The translations under genes and the position numbers were made by a program. Of a DNA stretch of 64,000 nucleotides, positions 35,818-43,630 are shown in pieces (the stretch's first letter is position 1; every line of letters begins with the position of its first letter). Under the pieces are notes generated by a model, which was given only the letters and a program-made list of their open reading frames with translations, did not search any database and was not told the DNA's origin. The DNA comes from Streptomyces prunicolor NBRC 13075 (GTDB taxonomy: Bacteria; Actinomycetota; Actinomycetes; Streptomycetales; Streptomycetaceae), in NCBI RefSeq assembly GCF_000367365.1, contig NZ_BARF01000098.1, positions 1 to 64,000 on the forward strand, read 5' to 3'.

Positions 35818-36873
35818 CTAGTCCAGCACTCTTGAAGCTCCCACCGGTAGATCCCACAGGTTCTCGCGCGCCAGCTCGGCCTTCTCCCAAGCCGCCCTGA
35901 CCCGCGTCAAGGGTTCCAGGACCGGTTCCGCCGACAGGACGAACGTGCCCCAGTGCATGGGGGCCATCCGTCTCGCGCCCAGGTCCTGTACGGCCTGGAC
36001 CGCCTCCTCCGGGTCGCAGTGGACGTCGCTGAGCCACCAACGCGGGTCGTACGCGCCGATGGGCAGGAGCGCCAGGTCGATTCCCGGGTAGCGGTGGCCG
36101 ATTCGGGAGAACCAGTGGCCGTAGCCCGTGTCGCCTGCGAAGTAGACGCGTTGGCCGTCCGGTGCTGTCATCACCCAGCCGCCCCACAGGGAGTGGCAGG
36201 TGTCGGTGAGGCTGCGCTTGGACCAGTGGTGGGCCGGTACGAAGTCGAGGCGGACGCCGTCCAGTTGGGCCGCTTCCCACCAGTCCAGCTCGGTGACGTG
36301 GGTGAATCTGCGGCGTCTGAACCAGGTGCCGAGGCCTGCCGGTGCGAACACCGGGGTGTGGCGCGGGAGTCGGCGCAGGGTGGGGGCGTCGAGGTGGTCG
36401 TAGTGGTTGTGGCTGATGACTACGGCGTCGATGGGTGGGAGTGCTTCCCAGGCGACGCCTACGGGGGTGATCCGGGCCGGGGTGCCGAGGATGCGGCGGG
36501 ACCAGACCGGGTCGGTGAGGATGGTCAGGCCGCCGATCCGCACCACCCAACTGGCGTGGCCCGCCCAGGTGACGGCGACGGTCAGGGCGTCCACCTGGGG
36601 CAACGGCTCGGGCGCGAACGGGAGTTGGGGGATGTCGGCGAGGCCCTCGGGCCGGGGTCGCACGGAACCCTCGCGGGCGAAGCGGGCGTAGGCGTTGAGG
36701 CCGGGGAGCGGGGCGGTGAGCCGGTCGTGGAAGGCGCGGGGCCACACGCGTCGCTCGCCGAGGGGGCGGGGTTCGGCGAGCGGCGGGGACGAGGGGGTGA
36801 ACGGGGACGTCAGGACGGCCGCTTCCCGCATGGCCGTACTGGTGTCGGTGGTCGACTCGGACTGCTGCGTCAT
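35818..36873 (-). CDS. MBL-fold hydrolase, NAPE-PLD-like
   Basis: A 351-residue metallo-beta-lactamase-fold protein of the N-acyl-phosphatidylethanolamine phospholipase D-like group. Motifs are TWAGHASWVVRIGGLTILTDPVWS, VVISHNHYDHLD (HxHxDH), YFAGDTGYGHWF and MHWGTFVLS, with the PRWWLSDVHCDPEEAVQ segment of the family. The ATG at 36873 overlaps the TGA of the upstream aminotransferase-like gene (ATGA) and has GGGAG upstream; ATG at 36888 is an alternative. NAPE-PLD-like proteins hydrolyse phospholipids in animals; the bacterial substrate is not known. It is the second MBL-fold gene within 2 kb, but the two are not close relatives. Confidence 0.88.
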   Translation of the reverse strand: MTQQSESTTDTSTAMREAAVLTSPFTPSSPPLAEPRPLGERRVWPRAFHDRLTAPLPGLNAYARFAREGSVRPRPEGLADIPQLPFAPEPLPQVDALTVAVTWAGHASWVVRIGGLTILTDPVWSRRILGTPARITPVGVAWEALPPIDAVVISHNHYDHLDAPTLRRLPRHTPVFAPAGLGTWFRRRRFTHVTELDWWEAAQLDGVRLDFVPAHHWSKRSLTDTCHSLWGGWVMTAPDGQRVYFAGDTGYGHWFSRIGHRYPGIDLALLPIGAYDPRWWLSDVHCDPEEAVQAVQDLGARRMAPMHWGTFVLSAEPVLEPLTRVRAAWEKAELARENLWDLPVGASRVLD

Positions 36874-38117
36874 CGAGGAGGCTCCCATCGCTGAGCGTCG
36901 TCGCGGAGATCGTCGAAGATCGACCTCAAGGACATCAACGCGCGTTGCACGTGTGGCAGTTCCAACGGCAAGGGTGACGTGAGACATTCCGCGCGTTCCG
37001 CATCGGTTCGGCCCAGCAGCGCCCCGGTGGACAGCCGGACCCGCAGCGCGCCCAGGTCGTCGCCGAACCGGTGGCCGCCCGGCGCGGGCATGCCGAGCCG
37101 GGCGGTGAGGAACTCCTCCAGGTCCTGCGCGTCGCCCACTCCCTGCGGTGTGAGCGCGTGGCGCAACGGCCCGAGATCGACGTACAGATGACGTCCCGCC
37201 TGCGGCGGCCGGGAGAAGGCGCCCGCCCCGGTGACGGCGGCGTGCGCGGCGGCGGCCACGCGCGCGTGGAGGCGTACGGCGGTGTCGCGGCGGGCGAGGA
37301 CGGGCGGGGGTTCGCCGAGGGCGTGGCCGGCCGCGGCGGCGACCGGTGCGGCGACGCGGGCGCCGAGTGCGGTGAGAACGTCGAGCACGCGCGCGCGTAG
37401 GGCCTGTCCGGCACGACCTTCGGGGAAGCGGGCGACGGCGGCCGGCCAGCCGGACGGGAGGAGCGCGCCGGCCAGGTCGGTGACGACAGTGACCTTGTCG
37501 GGCAGCATCTCGGCGGGGCTGAGCAGCATGGTGCCCCGGGGTGTGTGCAGGGTGTCGCGCCAGGTCTCGTCGCTGACCAGGTGCAGCCCCTCGCCCGCGG
37601 CGGCCTCGACGGTCTCGTGCATGACCTCGGGCGGCGCCACGGTCGCGGTCGGGTCGTCGGCCACCGAAAGGACGAGCAGCCGCGGGTCACCGCCCTCGTC
37701 CCGGACCCGGCGCACGGTCTCCAGCAGGGCGTACGGATCGGGCACCCCACCGCACTCGGCCGGGGTGCCCACATGGAACACGGATCGGCCCAACAGGCGC
37801 GCGTACGGCGCCCACCAGGCGGCGCAGGGTCTGGGGACGAGTACGTCACCGCCGAGCGCGGCGGTCAGCGCGACCAGCAGCGCGGGGGCACCCGGGGCGG
37901 CGGCCACGCGGGCGGGGTCGGCGGGCAGCCCCCGGCGGTCGAAGTAACCGCTCGCGGCGTCGAGGAGTACGGGGGCGCCGCCGACGGGCTGTTCCTCGGT
38001 CCGGGACGCGGCGGCGGCTAGGACGGCGGCCAGTTCCGGCAGTACGGGCAGTCCGTCGTCGGGAAACACCGGCCCGTACCGCACAGGCCCCTGCCCTACC
38101 GCGTCCGCCTGCCGCAT
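36870..38117 (-). CDS. Aminotransferase-fold protein lacking the PLP lysine
   Basis: A 415-residue class I/II (fold type I) aminotransferase-like protein. The segment GEGLHLVSDETWRDTLH has the Asp (residue 183) that normally binds the pyridine nitrogen of PLP. But the strand that should carry the Schiff-base lysine (usual S-x-S-K-x-F-G-x-x-G-x-R) reads VVTDLAGALLPSGWPAAV (residues 211-228, DNA about 37434-37487) and holds no Lys. The C-terminal substrate Arg region is RVRLSTGALLG. It may therefore bind a ligand without transaminase chemistry. The ATG at 38117 has GGAGG five bases upstream. It overlaps the downstream MBL-fold gene by four bases, which implies a joint role. Absence of the lysine is seen; the functional consequence is inferred. 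Confidence 0.8.
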   Translation of the reverse strand: MRQADAVGQGPVRYGPVFPDDGLPVLPELAAVLAAAASRTEEQPVGGAPVLLDAASGYFDRRGLPADPARVAAAPGAPALLVALTAALGGDVLVPRPCAAWWAPYARLLGRSVFHVGTPAECGGVPDPYALLETVRRVRDEGGDPRLLVLSVADDPTATVAPPEVMHETVEAAAGEGLHLVSDETWRDTLHTPRGTMLLSPAEMLPDKVTVVTDLAGALLPSGWPAAVARFPEGRAGQALRARVLDVLTALGARVAAPVAAAAGHALGEPPPVLARRDTAVRLHARVAAAAHAAVTGAGAFSRPPQAGRHLYVDLGPLRHALTPQGVGDAQDLEEFLTARLGMPAPGGHRFGDDLGALRVRLSTGALLGRTDAERAECLTSPLPLELPHVQRALMSLRSIFDDLRDDAQRWEPPR

Positions 38118-38170
38118 GGTGCCTCCGCGCAGTCCCTCGTGCAGTGCCGTGCCGTGTCCCGCTCGCCCGC

Positions 38171-38761
38171 TCAGTGTCCCGGCGTCCGCCTGCGCAGCCG
38201 GTACACGGCACCGCCGAGGGCACCCGCGATCAGTACACCACCGGCGACCAGAGCCGGAACGGAGTCGGTGAAGGTACCGCCCTCCCCCGCCTGCACCCCC
38301 CGCTGAATCGCGGCAGGCACACCACCACAGGCATCCCCCCGGGGCTCCTGACACGGAGGCTGCCCGCCGCCCCCGCGCTCGATGCTGAAGGTCGCGCTCC
38401 AGGGCCTGCCCTGTCCGCCGGGCGGCGCGGGACAGGTCCCGTCGACGGTCCACGCGGAGTCCCGCCCGCCCCCTTCGCCGTCGGAGATCCGCGCGGTCCC
38501 CCGATAGGCGGCCCCGGCAGCCCGGTCGTCGTTGCCGGGCACGCGTTGCAGCTGAACGGTCCCGTCGTCGAACCCCTGGGACGTGGCGTCGATGGTCTCG
38601 GCCACGGTCCCCCCGATCGCCCCGCAGGTGACGGAAACGGTGACGTTCCCACCCGCCCGCACGGTGCTCGGACTGACCTCGGCACCCGGATCAGCGGCCA
38701 CAGCGGGCCCGGCGACGCCGACAAGGGCGACGACGGACAGAGCAAGGGCGGTGCGACGCAT
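38171..38761 (-). CDS. Secreted protein with C-terminal membrane anchor
   Basis: A 196-residue exported protein that I cannot assign to a function. It has a signal peptide (1-23, MRRTALALSVVALVGVAGPAVAA), a beta-rich extracellular part with four Cys (VTCGAIGG, GTCPAPP, PPCQEPRGDACGG), and a C-terminal transmembrane helix (SVPALVAGGVLIAGALGGAVYRL) ending in a basic tail RRRTPGH. This resembles a sortase-independent, membrane-anchored surface protein. The ATG at 38761 follows AAGGAGA. It ends 53 bases before the aminotransferase-like gene on the same strand, so co-transcription is possible. Confidence 0.82.
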   Translation of the reverse strand: MRRTALALSVVALVGVAGPAVAADPGAEVSPSTVRAGGNVTVSVTCGAIGGTVAETIDATSQGFDDGTVQLQRVPGNDDRAAGAAYRGTARISDGEGGGRDSAWTVDGTCPAPPGGQGRPWSATFSIERGGGGQPPCQEPRGDACGGVPAAIQRGVQAGEGGTFTDSVPALVAGGVLIAGALGGAVYRLRRRTPGH

Positions 38762-38888
38762 GAGCGGGTCTCCTTAGACCGAGGACGACGGCACCACCAT
38801 CGAAGCCCGGTCCGGGCGGAGCCGCGCGCGGCCAAGCCCCATTAGCGGGACGTGAGGGGCCGAGCGGGTGAAATCCAGGCCGGCCGGG

Positions 38889-38967
38889 GCGCCCCTTCAG
38901 GGGCGCGGGGCTGTGTCGATTTGCGGCTCCGCCGCGTGGGCGCGATCAGCCCCCGCCGGCCCGCAGC
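38889..38967. repeat. Dispersed intergenic repeat, copy 4
   Basis: GCGCCCCTTCAGGGGCGC is a perfect hairpin, followed by GGGGCTGTGTCGATTTGCGG, CTCCGCCGCGTGGGCGCGAT and GGCCCGCAGC. It is the most complete copy here and lies immediately beyond the stop of the sigma-factor remnant. Confidence 0.8.
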
Positions 38968-39148
38968 TAGGCAACTTCCTGCAGAACCTGTTCCCGAATC
39001 CGCCGACAACACCGACTGATCAACCGAGACACATGCATCTGCGAAATCCCGAACCGCTCAGCAATCCGACTCTGCGTCGCAAGCTCCATGACTCTCGAAC
39101 GCGTTCCCGCGCTCGGGGTCGTACCGGTCGACGAACAAACGCACACCA
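38967..39148 (-). pseudogene. SigB/SigF-type sigma factor remnant with internal deletion
   Basis: Two frames on the minus strand together encode fragments of one SigB-type sigma factor. The upstream fragment (about 39148 down to 39091) reads LFVDRYDPERGNAFES, a region 2.1 signature. In a different frame, from about 39090 to the TAG at 38967, the text is ELATQSRIAERFGISQMHVSRL and ISRCCRRIREQVLQEVA, a region 4.2 helix-turn-helix that ends at a natural stop. About 130 or more residues between these parts (regions 2.2-4.1) are missing and the frame is broken. The gene is thus deleted beyond use. A small protein keeping only region 4.2, from the ATG at 39087, could in theory be made but has no RBS. 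Confidence 0.8.
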
Positions 39149-39172
39149 TCTCAAGGCACGGACACCCACCGT

Positions 39173-39394
39173 TCAGTCCCGCTCGCGTGCCCCCTGCCGG
39201 GTCCGGCCGGGGGCCACGAGGCGACGCGGGTGGCGGCGCAGGTACTCGCCCTCCAGCCCGGCCATCCGGTCGTTGTGCGCGCGCAGCGCGTCGTTCGAGC
39301 CGTACAGCAGGGTGTCGTGGCGCGTGCGGTGGATGGTCTCCAGCTCCTTCATGAGCTGAGCATCGTCCAGGCGCGCAGGGTCGACTCCGGTCAT
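39173..39394 (-). CDS. Small conserved protein (DUF6158-like)
   Basis: A 73-residue soluble protein with TGVDPARLDDAQLMKELETI, then HRTRHDTLLYGSNDALRAHN and EGEYLRRHPRR, predicted helical and basic at the end. It resembles the small actinobacterial DUF6158 family (name recalled from memory, not checked). The ATG at 39394 was taken because longer frames upstream are not conserved-looking; the RBS is weak. It is next to the sigma-factor remnant, so it may once have been part of that locus. Function unknown. Confidence 0.6.
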   Translation of the reverse strand: MTGVDPARLDDAQLMKELETIHRTRHDTLLYGSNDALRAHNDRMAGLEGEYLRRHPRRLVAPGRTRQGARERD

Positions 39395-39506
39395 GGTGTG
39401 CCCCGCTCGTCGAGTCTCAGGGTCCTGAGTCCACTCTACGAACATTCCGGCATTCCGGCCCCGCGGCCTCTGTACCAAGGTGACCGCCGCGCCCCGCGCG
39501 GAAGGG

Positions 39507-41126
39507 CTACCGCGCCCGCTCCACCCGCCGCTCGTCCCACACCGGCTCGGTCGTCTCACGCACTTTGCCGTCGCTGCCGAAGACCAGATACCGGTCGAAG
39601 GACCGGGCGAACCACCGGTCGTGCGTGACGGACAGAACCGTGCCGTCGAACGCTTCCAGTCCCTCCTGCAGAGCCTCGGCGGACTCCAGGTCGAGGTTGT
39701 CGGTCGGCTCGTCGAGCAGAAGAGCCGTCACACCCTGGAGTTCCAGCAGCAGGATCTGAAAACGCGCCTGCTGCCCACCGGAGAGCCGGTCGAAGCTCTG
39801 CTCGGCCTGGCCGGTGAGCTCGTAGCGCCGCAGTCGGGACATGGCGGGGCCCTGGGCCTGCGCGTGTTCCTTCCACAGGATGTCGAGGAGGGTGCGCCCC
39901 TGGAGTTCGGGGTGGGCGTGGGTCTGAGCGAAGTGCCCGGGCACAACACGTGCCCCGAGCTTCCACTCCCCCGTGTGCTTCACTTCCTCGCCGGCGAGGA
40001 GCCGCAGGAAGTGCGACTTGCCCGAGCCGTTGGAGCCGAGGACGGCGACGCGTTCGCCGTAGAAGACCTCCAGGTCGAAGGGCTTCATCAGCCCCGTCAG
40101 TTCAAGTCCCTTGCAGGTGACGGCCCTTACGCCCGTGCGGCCGCCCTTGATGCGCATGGTGATGTCCTGCTCGCGGGGCGGCTCAGGGGGCGGTCCGGCC
40201 TCCTCGAACTTGCGCAGGCGCGTCTGGGCCGCGGCGTAACGGGACGCCAACTCGTGGCTGATGGAGGCGGCCTGACGGAGGTTCAGGACGAGCTTCTTCA
40301 GCTGGGCGTGCTTCTCGTCCCAGCGGCGGCGCAACTCCTCGAAGCGGGCGAAGCGTTCACGTCGGGCCTCGTGGTAGGTGGCGAAGCCGGCGCCGTGCAC
40401 CCAGGCGTCGGCGCCGGTGGGCGAGGGTTCCACGGAGACGATCTTCTCGGCGGCGCGGGCGAGGAGTTCACGGTCGTGGGAGACGAACAGGACCGTCTTG
40501 CGGGTCTCCTTGAGCCGCTCCTCGAGCCAGCGCTTGCCGGGCACGTCAAGGTAGTTGTCCGGCTCGTCCAGGAGCAGCACCTCTTCGCTGCCCCGCAGCA
40601 GCGCCTCCAGCACGAGCCGCTTCTGCTCACCACCGGAGAGGGTGCTGACCTGCCGGAACTGCGCCTTGTCGTACGGCACTCCGAGCGCGGCCATGGTGCA
40701 CATGTCCCACAGGGTCTCGAACTCGTAGCCGTGCACCTCGGCCCAGTCCGACAGGGCCTGCGCGTAGGCGAGTTGGGCCGCCTCGTCGTCGACGGTCATG
40801 ATGCCGTGCTCGGCCTTGTCGACCTCGGCGGCGACCTCGCGGATGCGGGGCGGTGCGACCGACACCAGCAGATCCCGTACGGTCGTCTCGTCGCGTACGG
40901 ATCCCACGAACTGGCGCATCACGCCCAGGCCGCCGCTCACGGTGACCGTGCCGCCGTGCGGTTTCAGTTCGCCGGAGATCAGCCGCAGCAGGGTCGTCTT
41001 GCCGGCGCCGTTGGGCCCGACCAGGGCGACCACGGCGCCTTCGCCGACCCGGAAGGACACATCGCCGAGCAGCGGCCTCCCGTCGGGGAGGTAGTACTCG
41101 AGGTGTGCGGCTTCCAGATGTCCCAT
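39507..41126 (-). CDS. ABC-F family ATP-binding protein
   Basis: A 539-residue soluble protein with two ABC ATPase cassettes and no membrane domain, so it is an ABC-F type factor acting on ribosomes rather than a transporter. The first cassette has Walker A GPNGAGKTT, signature LSGGEQKR and LLLDEPDNYLD; the second has GSNGSGKSH, LSGGQQARF and LLLDEPTDNLD. The linker between them (about 245-320) is rich in Arg and Lys, as in translation-factor or antibiotic-protection members. The ATG at 41126 was used; a GTG two codons upstream is possible. Whether it is housekeeping or an antibiotic-resistance type cannot be told. No biosynthetic cluster is near. Confidence 0.92.
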   Translation of the reverse strand: MGHLEAAHLEYYLPDGRPLLGDVSFRVGEGAVVALVGPNGAGKTTLLRLISGELKPHGGTVTVSGGLGVMRQFVGSVRDETTVRDLLVSVAPPRIREVAAEVDKAEHGIMTVDDEAAQLAYAQALSDWAEVHGYEFETLWDMCTMAALGVPYDKAQFRQVSTLSGGEQKRLVLEALLRGSEEVLLLDEPDNYLDVPGKRWLEERLKETRKTVLFVSHDRELLARAAEKIVSVEPSPTGADAWVHGAGFATYHEARRERFARFEELRRRWDEKHAQLKKLVLNLRQAASISHELASRYAAAQTRLRKFEEAGPPPEPPREQDITMRIKGGRTGVRAVTCKGLELTGLMKPFDLEVFYGERVAVLGSNGSGKSHFLRLLAGEEVKHTGEWKLGARVVPGHFAQTHAHPELQGRTLLDILWKEHAQAQGPAMSRLRRYELTGQAEQSFDRLSGGQQARFQILLLELQGVTALLLDEPTDNLDLESAEALQEGLEAFDGTVLSVTHDRWFARSFDRYLVFGSDGKVRETTEPVWDERRVERAR

Positions 41127-41202
41127 GACCACGCATTCTGTGGGGCGGCCTCGCGGACCGGCAAACCCTTATTGTGCCCGCCAAAACCGCACCGAGATTT
41201 CG

Positions 41203-41874
41203 CTAGGGCTTCTGGTCCTCGTCGAGCGGCTGTCCGGTCGGGCCGCCGTCCGTGTCCGGTGCGGCCGTCTCCACGACGGCGCCCTCCCAGAACAGTGCCT
41301 TCCAGCCGTCGGCCGGGGAGCCGTCCAGGATCACGATGCCGGTGTTGTCGAGGGGGCGGGCGGCGGCGAAGTCCACGTCGATGTTGTCGGCGCGGGCGGA
41401 CGTCCACATCCGGATCGCGGCGCCGTGGCTGATCATGGCGACGGTGCGGGCGCCGCTGTCCGCGGCCTCCGCGATCACGCTGTCGTAGCGGGCGAGGGCC
41501 TCGGCGCCACTCTCGCCGCCGGGCATCCGCAGCTCCGTGTCACCGGCCGCCCACGCGAACACGATCCGCATGTACTCGTGGCCGGGCTCCGTGTCGCCGG
41601 GCAGCATCTCCAGGTCACCGGCGGTCAGCTCGCGGATGCCGTCGCGGACGCGTACGTCGAGGCCGCGGGCGGCGGCCAGCGGGGCCGCGGTGTGCTGGGT
41701 GCGGATCAGGGTGGAGGCGTAGAGGGCCTCGATGTCCTCGTCGGCGAGGGCCTCCGGGAGGGCGACGGCCTGGCGGCGGCCCAAGTCGGTCAGCTCCGCG
41801 CCGGGGACGGCCGTGTCGAGGAGGTAGGCCACGTTGGCCGTCGTCTGGCCGTGGCGTATGAGGAGCAGGCGCAT
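41203..41874 (-). CDS. Histidine phosphatase family protein
   Basis: A 223-residue phosphoglycerate-mutase-like phosphatase. The catalytic RHGQTTAN follows the first strand (MRLLLIRHGQ), then DLGRRQAVALPEAL, YASTLIRTQHTA, the acidic segment IRELTAGDLE and the second catalytic His in AMISHGAAIRMW. It is cytoplasmic; the substrate is unknown. The ATG at 41874 lies directly downstream (on this strand) of an array of 29-bp repeats that may regulate it. The gene is divergent from the PAP2/kinase fusion at 42035. Confidence 0.92.
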   Translation of the reverse strand: MRLLLIRHGQTTANVAYLLDTAVPGAELTDLGRRQAVALPEALADEDIEALYASTLIRTQHTAAPLAAARGLDVRVRDGIRELTAGDLEMLPGDTEPGHEYMRIVFAWAAGDTELRMPGGESGAEALARYDSVIAEAADSGARTVAMISHGAAIRMWTSARADNIDVDFAAARPLDNTGIVILDGSPADGWKALFWEGAVVETAAPDTDGGPTGQPLDEDQKP

Positions 41875-41890
41875 GCGGGGGTCCTCCGAT

Positions 41891-41997
41891 GGAACGGTCC
41901 ATCCACGGTCCGGGCGGAACGGGCCGCCGACGGTGGATGTCGCTGGAACGGGCCGCCGACGGTGGATGACGTTGGAACGGTCCACCGACGGTCCGCC
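41891..41997. repeat. 29-bp tandem repeat array in divergent promoter
   Basis: Four units share the core GGAACGG(T/G)CC followed by (G/A)CCGACGG: starts at 41891, 41916, 41945 and 41974, the last three exactly 29 bases apart. The units at 41916 and 41945 are identical over 24 bases. Each core is a near-palindrome (GGAACGGTCC). The array fills the region between the histidine phosphatase and the PAP2 fusion. It is not CRISPR-like, because the spacing is too short for spacers. Confidence 0.85.
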
Positions 41998-42034
41998 GGG
42001 CAGCAAACGGCCATTTCAGGGTACCCGGCAGAGC

Positions 42035-43552
42035 ATGAGCCCTGACGTCGACCTCACGGTCCCCCTCCCCGGCCGCCACGCCCTGCGCGAGTGGCTGCTC
42101 TCCCTCGACTCGCGCCTCTTCGAGGTGGCCGCCGACCGGAACTGGCCCGCCGGCGAGCCCGTGCTGCCGCGGCTGAGCCGGAGCGCCAATCACGGCGTGC
42201 TGTGGTTCGCGACGGCCGCCGCGGTGGCCGCGAGCCGCACTCCGCGGGCCCGCCGGGCCGCCGCCCGGGGCATCGCCTCCCTGTCCCTGGCCTCGCTGGC
42301 CATCAACACGATCGGCAAGCGGACCGTGCGCCGCCCCCGTCCCGTCCTGGACCCCGTCCCGCTGGGCCGGCAGCTGAAGCGGCAGCCGATCACCACCTCG
42401 TTCCCGTCCGGGCACGCGGCGTCGGCGGCGGCCTTCGCGACCGGTGTGGCCCTGGAGTCCCCCGCCTGGGGCGCGGTGGTGGCGCCGATCGCGTTCTCGG
42501 TCGCCGCCTCCCGCGTCTACACCGGTGTCCACTTCCCGAGCGACGTGCTGGCGGGCGCCGCCCTCGGCGCGTGCGCGGCGTTCGCGGTGCGGGGCATGGT
42601 GCCGACGCGTGGGCAGATCGTGCCGCCGGCCCGTGCCCGCGCCGAGGTCCCGGCGCTGGAGGCCGGCGAGGGCCTGGTCATGGTGGTCAACTCGGCGTCG
42701 GGCAGCGCGGACCGGGCGGACGCGCTGACGGACTTCCTGCCCGGCGCGGAGGTCGTGGCTTGCCAACCGGCGGACATACAGACCGAGTTGGAGAAGGCGG
42801 CGGCCCGCGCCCGGGTGCTCGGGGTGTGCGGCGGCGACGGCACGGTGAACGCGGCGGCCGAGGTCGCCCTGCGTCACGGCCTGCCCCTAGCGGTCCTCCC
42901 GGGCGGCACGCTCAACCACTTCGCCTACGACCTCGGCGTGGAGGGCCCGCGCGATCTGAGCAGGGCGATCAAGCAGGGCGCCGCCGTACGCGTGGACGTC
43001 GGCCGGTTCAGGTCCGGTGCCACCCGGGGCATCTTCCTCAACGCCCTGAGCCTGGGCGTCTATCCGGAGCTGGTGCGCGAGCGGGAGCGCTGGGCGCCCC
43101 GGATCGGCGGCTGGCCGGCGGGCGTCCTCGCGGCGCTGTGGGTGCTGCGCGCGGACCGGCATCCGCTGGAGGCCGAACTCGACGGCCGTACCCGCCCGTT
43201 GTGGCTGCTGTTCGCCGGCAACGGCACCTATCACCGGATGGGGATCGCCTCCGGCCGCCGCGTCGACCTGGCGGACGGGCGTCTCGACATCCGGCTCGTG
43301 CACGGCGGCAGGAGGCCCGCACTGCGTCTGCTCGCGGCGGCCCTCGCGGGCCCGTTCACCCGCTCCCCCGCCCACGCGGCGGCCCAGGTGCACCGCCTGC
43401 GCCTGAGCGGTCTGGCGCCGGGCACGCTGCTCGCCTACGACGGCGAAGTCACGGATGTGGCAGGCGAGTTGACGTTGGAGGAGCAGCCCGAGGCACTGAC
43501 CGTGTACCGCCCGCCGACAGAGACCCTGATCACCCATCAGTCCACATTGTAA
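42035..43552 (+). CDS. PAP2 phosphatase fused to diacylglycerol/sphingosine kinase
   Basis: A 505-residue two-domain protein. The N-terminal half (1 to about 200) is a PAP2 lipid phosphatase with the three motifs KRTVRRPRP, TSFPSGHA and SRVYTGVHFPSD, and membrane helices. The C-terminal half (about 215-505) is a diacylglycerol-kinase catalytic domain with VVNSASGS, VCGGDGTVNAAAEVA and VLPGGTLNHFAYDLG. The two halves would catalyse opposing phosphate transfers on lipids, presumably phosphatidic acid or isoprenoid phosphates. The ATG at 42035 has only a weak purine stretch upstream. This fusion is known in Actinobacteria. It shares the 29-bp repeat promoter region with the divergent gene at 41874. 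Confidence 0.9.
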   Translation: MSPDVDLTVPLPGRHALREWLLSLDSRLFEVAADRNWPAGEPVLPRLSRSANHGVLWFATAAAVAASRTPRARRAAARGIASLSLASLAINTIGKRTVRRPRPVLDPVPLGRQLKRQPITTSFPSGHAASAAAFATGVALESPAWGAVVAPIAFSVAASRVYTGVHFPSDVLAGAALGACAAFAVRGMVPTRGQIVPPARARAEVPALEAGEGLVMVVNSASGSADRADALTDFLPGAEVVACQPADIQTELEKAAARARVLGVCGGDGTVNAAAEVALRHGLPLAVLPGGTLNHFAYDLGVEGPRDLSRAIKQGAAVRVDVGRFRSGATRGIFLNALSLGVYPELVRERERWAPRIGGWPAGVLAALWVLRADRHPLEAELDGRTRPLWLLFAGNGTYHRMGIASGRRVDLADGRLDIRLVHGGRRPALRLLAAALAGPFTRSPAHAAAQVHRLRLSGLAPGTLLAYDGEVTDVAGELTLEEQPEALTVYRPPTETLITHQSTL

Positions 43553-43630
43553 AACGCAGGTCTCATCATGCGACATGCGCGCGTACCGTTCTGCCTACGC
43601 CGAAGAAGACGCGAAGGGGTAGGTAGAGCC

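Noticed and set aside
38967..39087. Small intact protein of about 40 residues with only sigma region 4.2
   Set aside because: No RBS before the ATG, and the region 2.1 fragment just upstream in another frame shows it is a deletion remnant.
39507..41126. Antibiotic-resistance ABC-F in a biosynthetic cluster
   Set aside because: No antibiotic biosynthetic genes surround it; only the general ABC-F call is supported.
41891..41997. Possible CRISPR array
   Set aside because: Repeats are 24-29 bases without unique spacers of 30-40 bases, and no cas genes are nearby.
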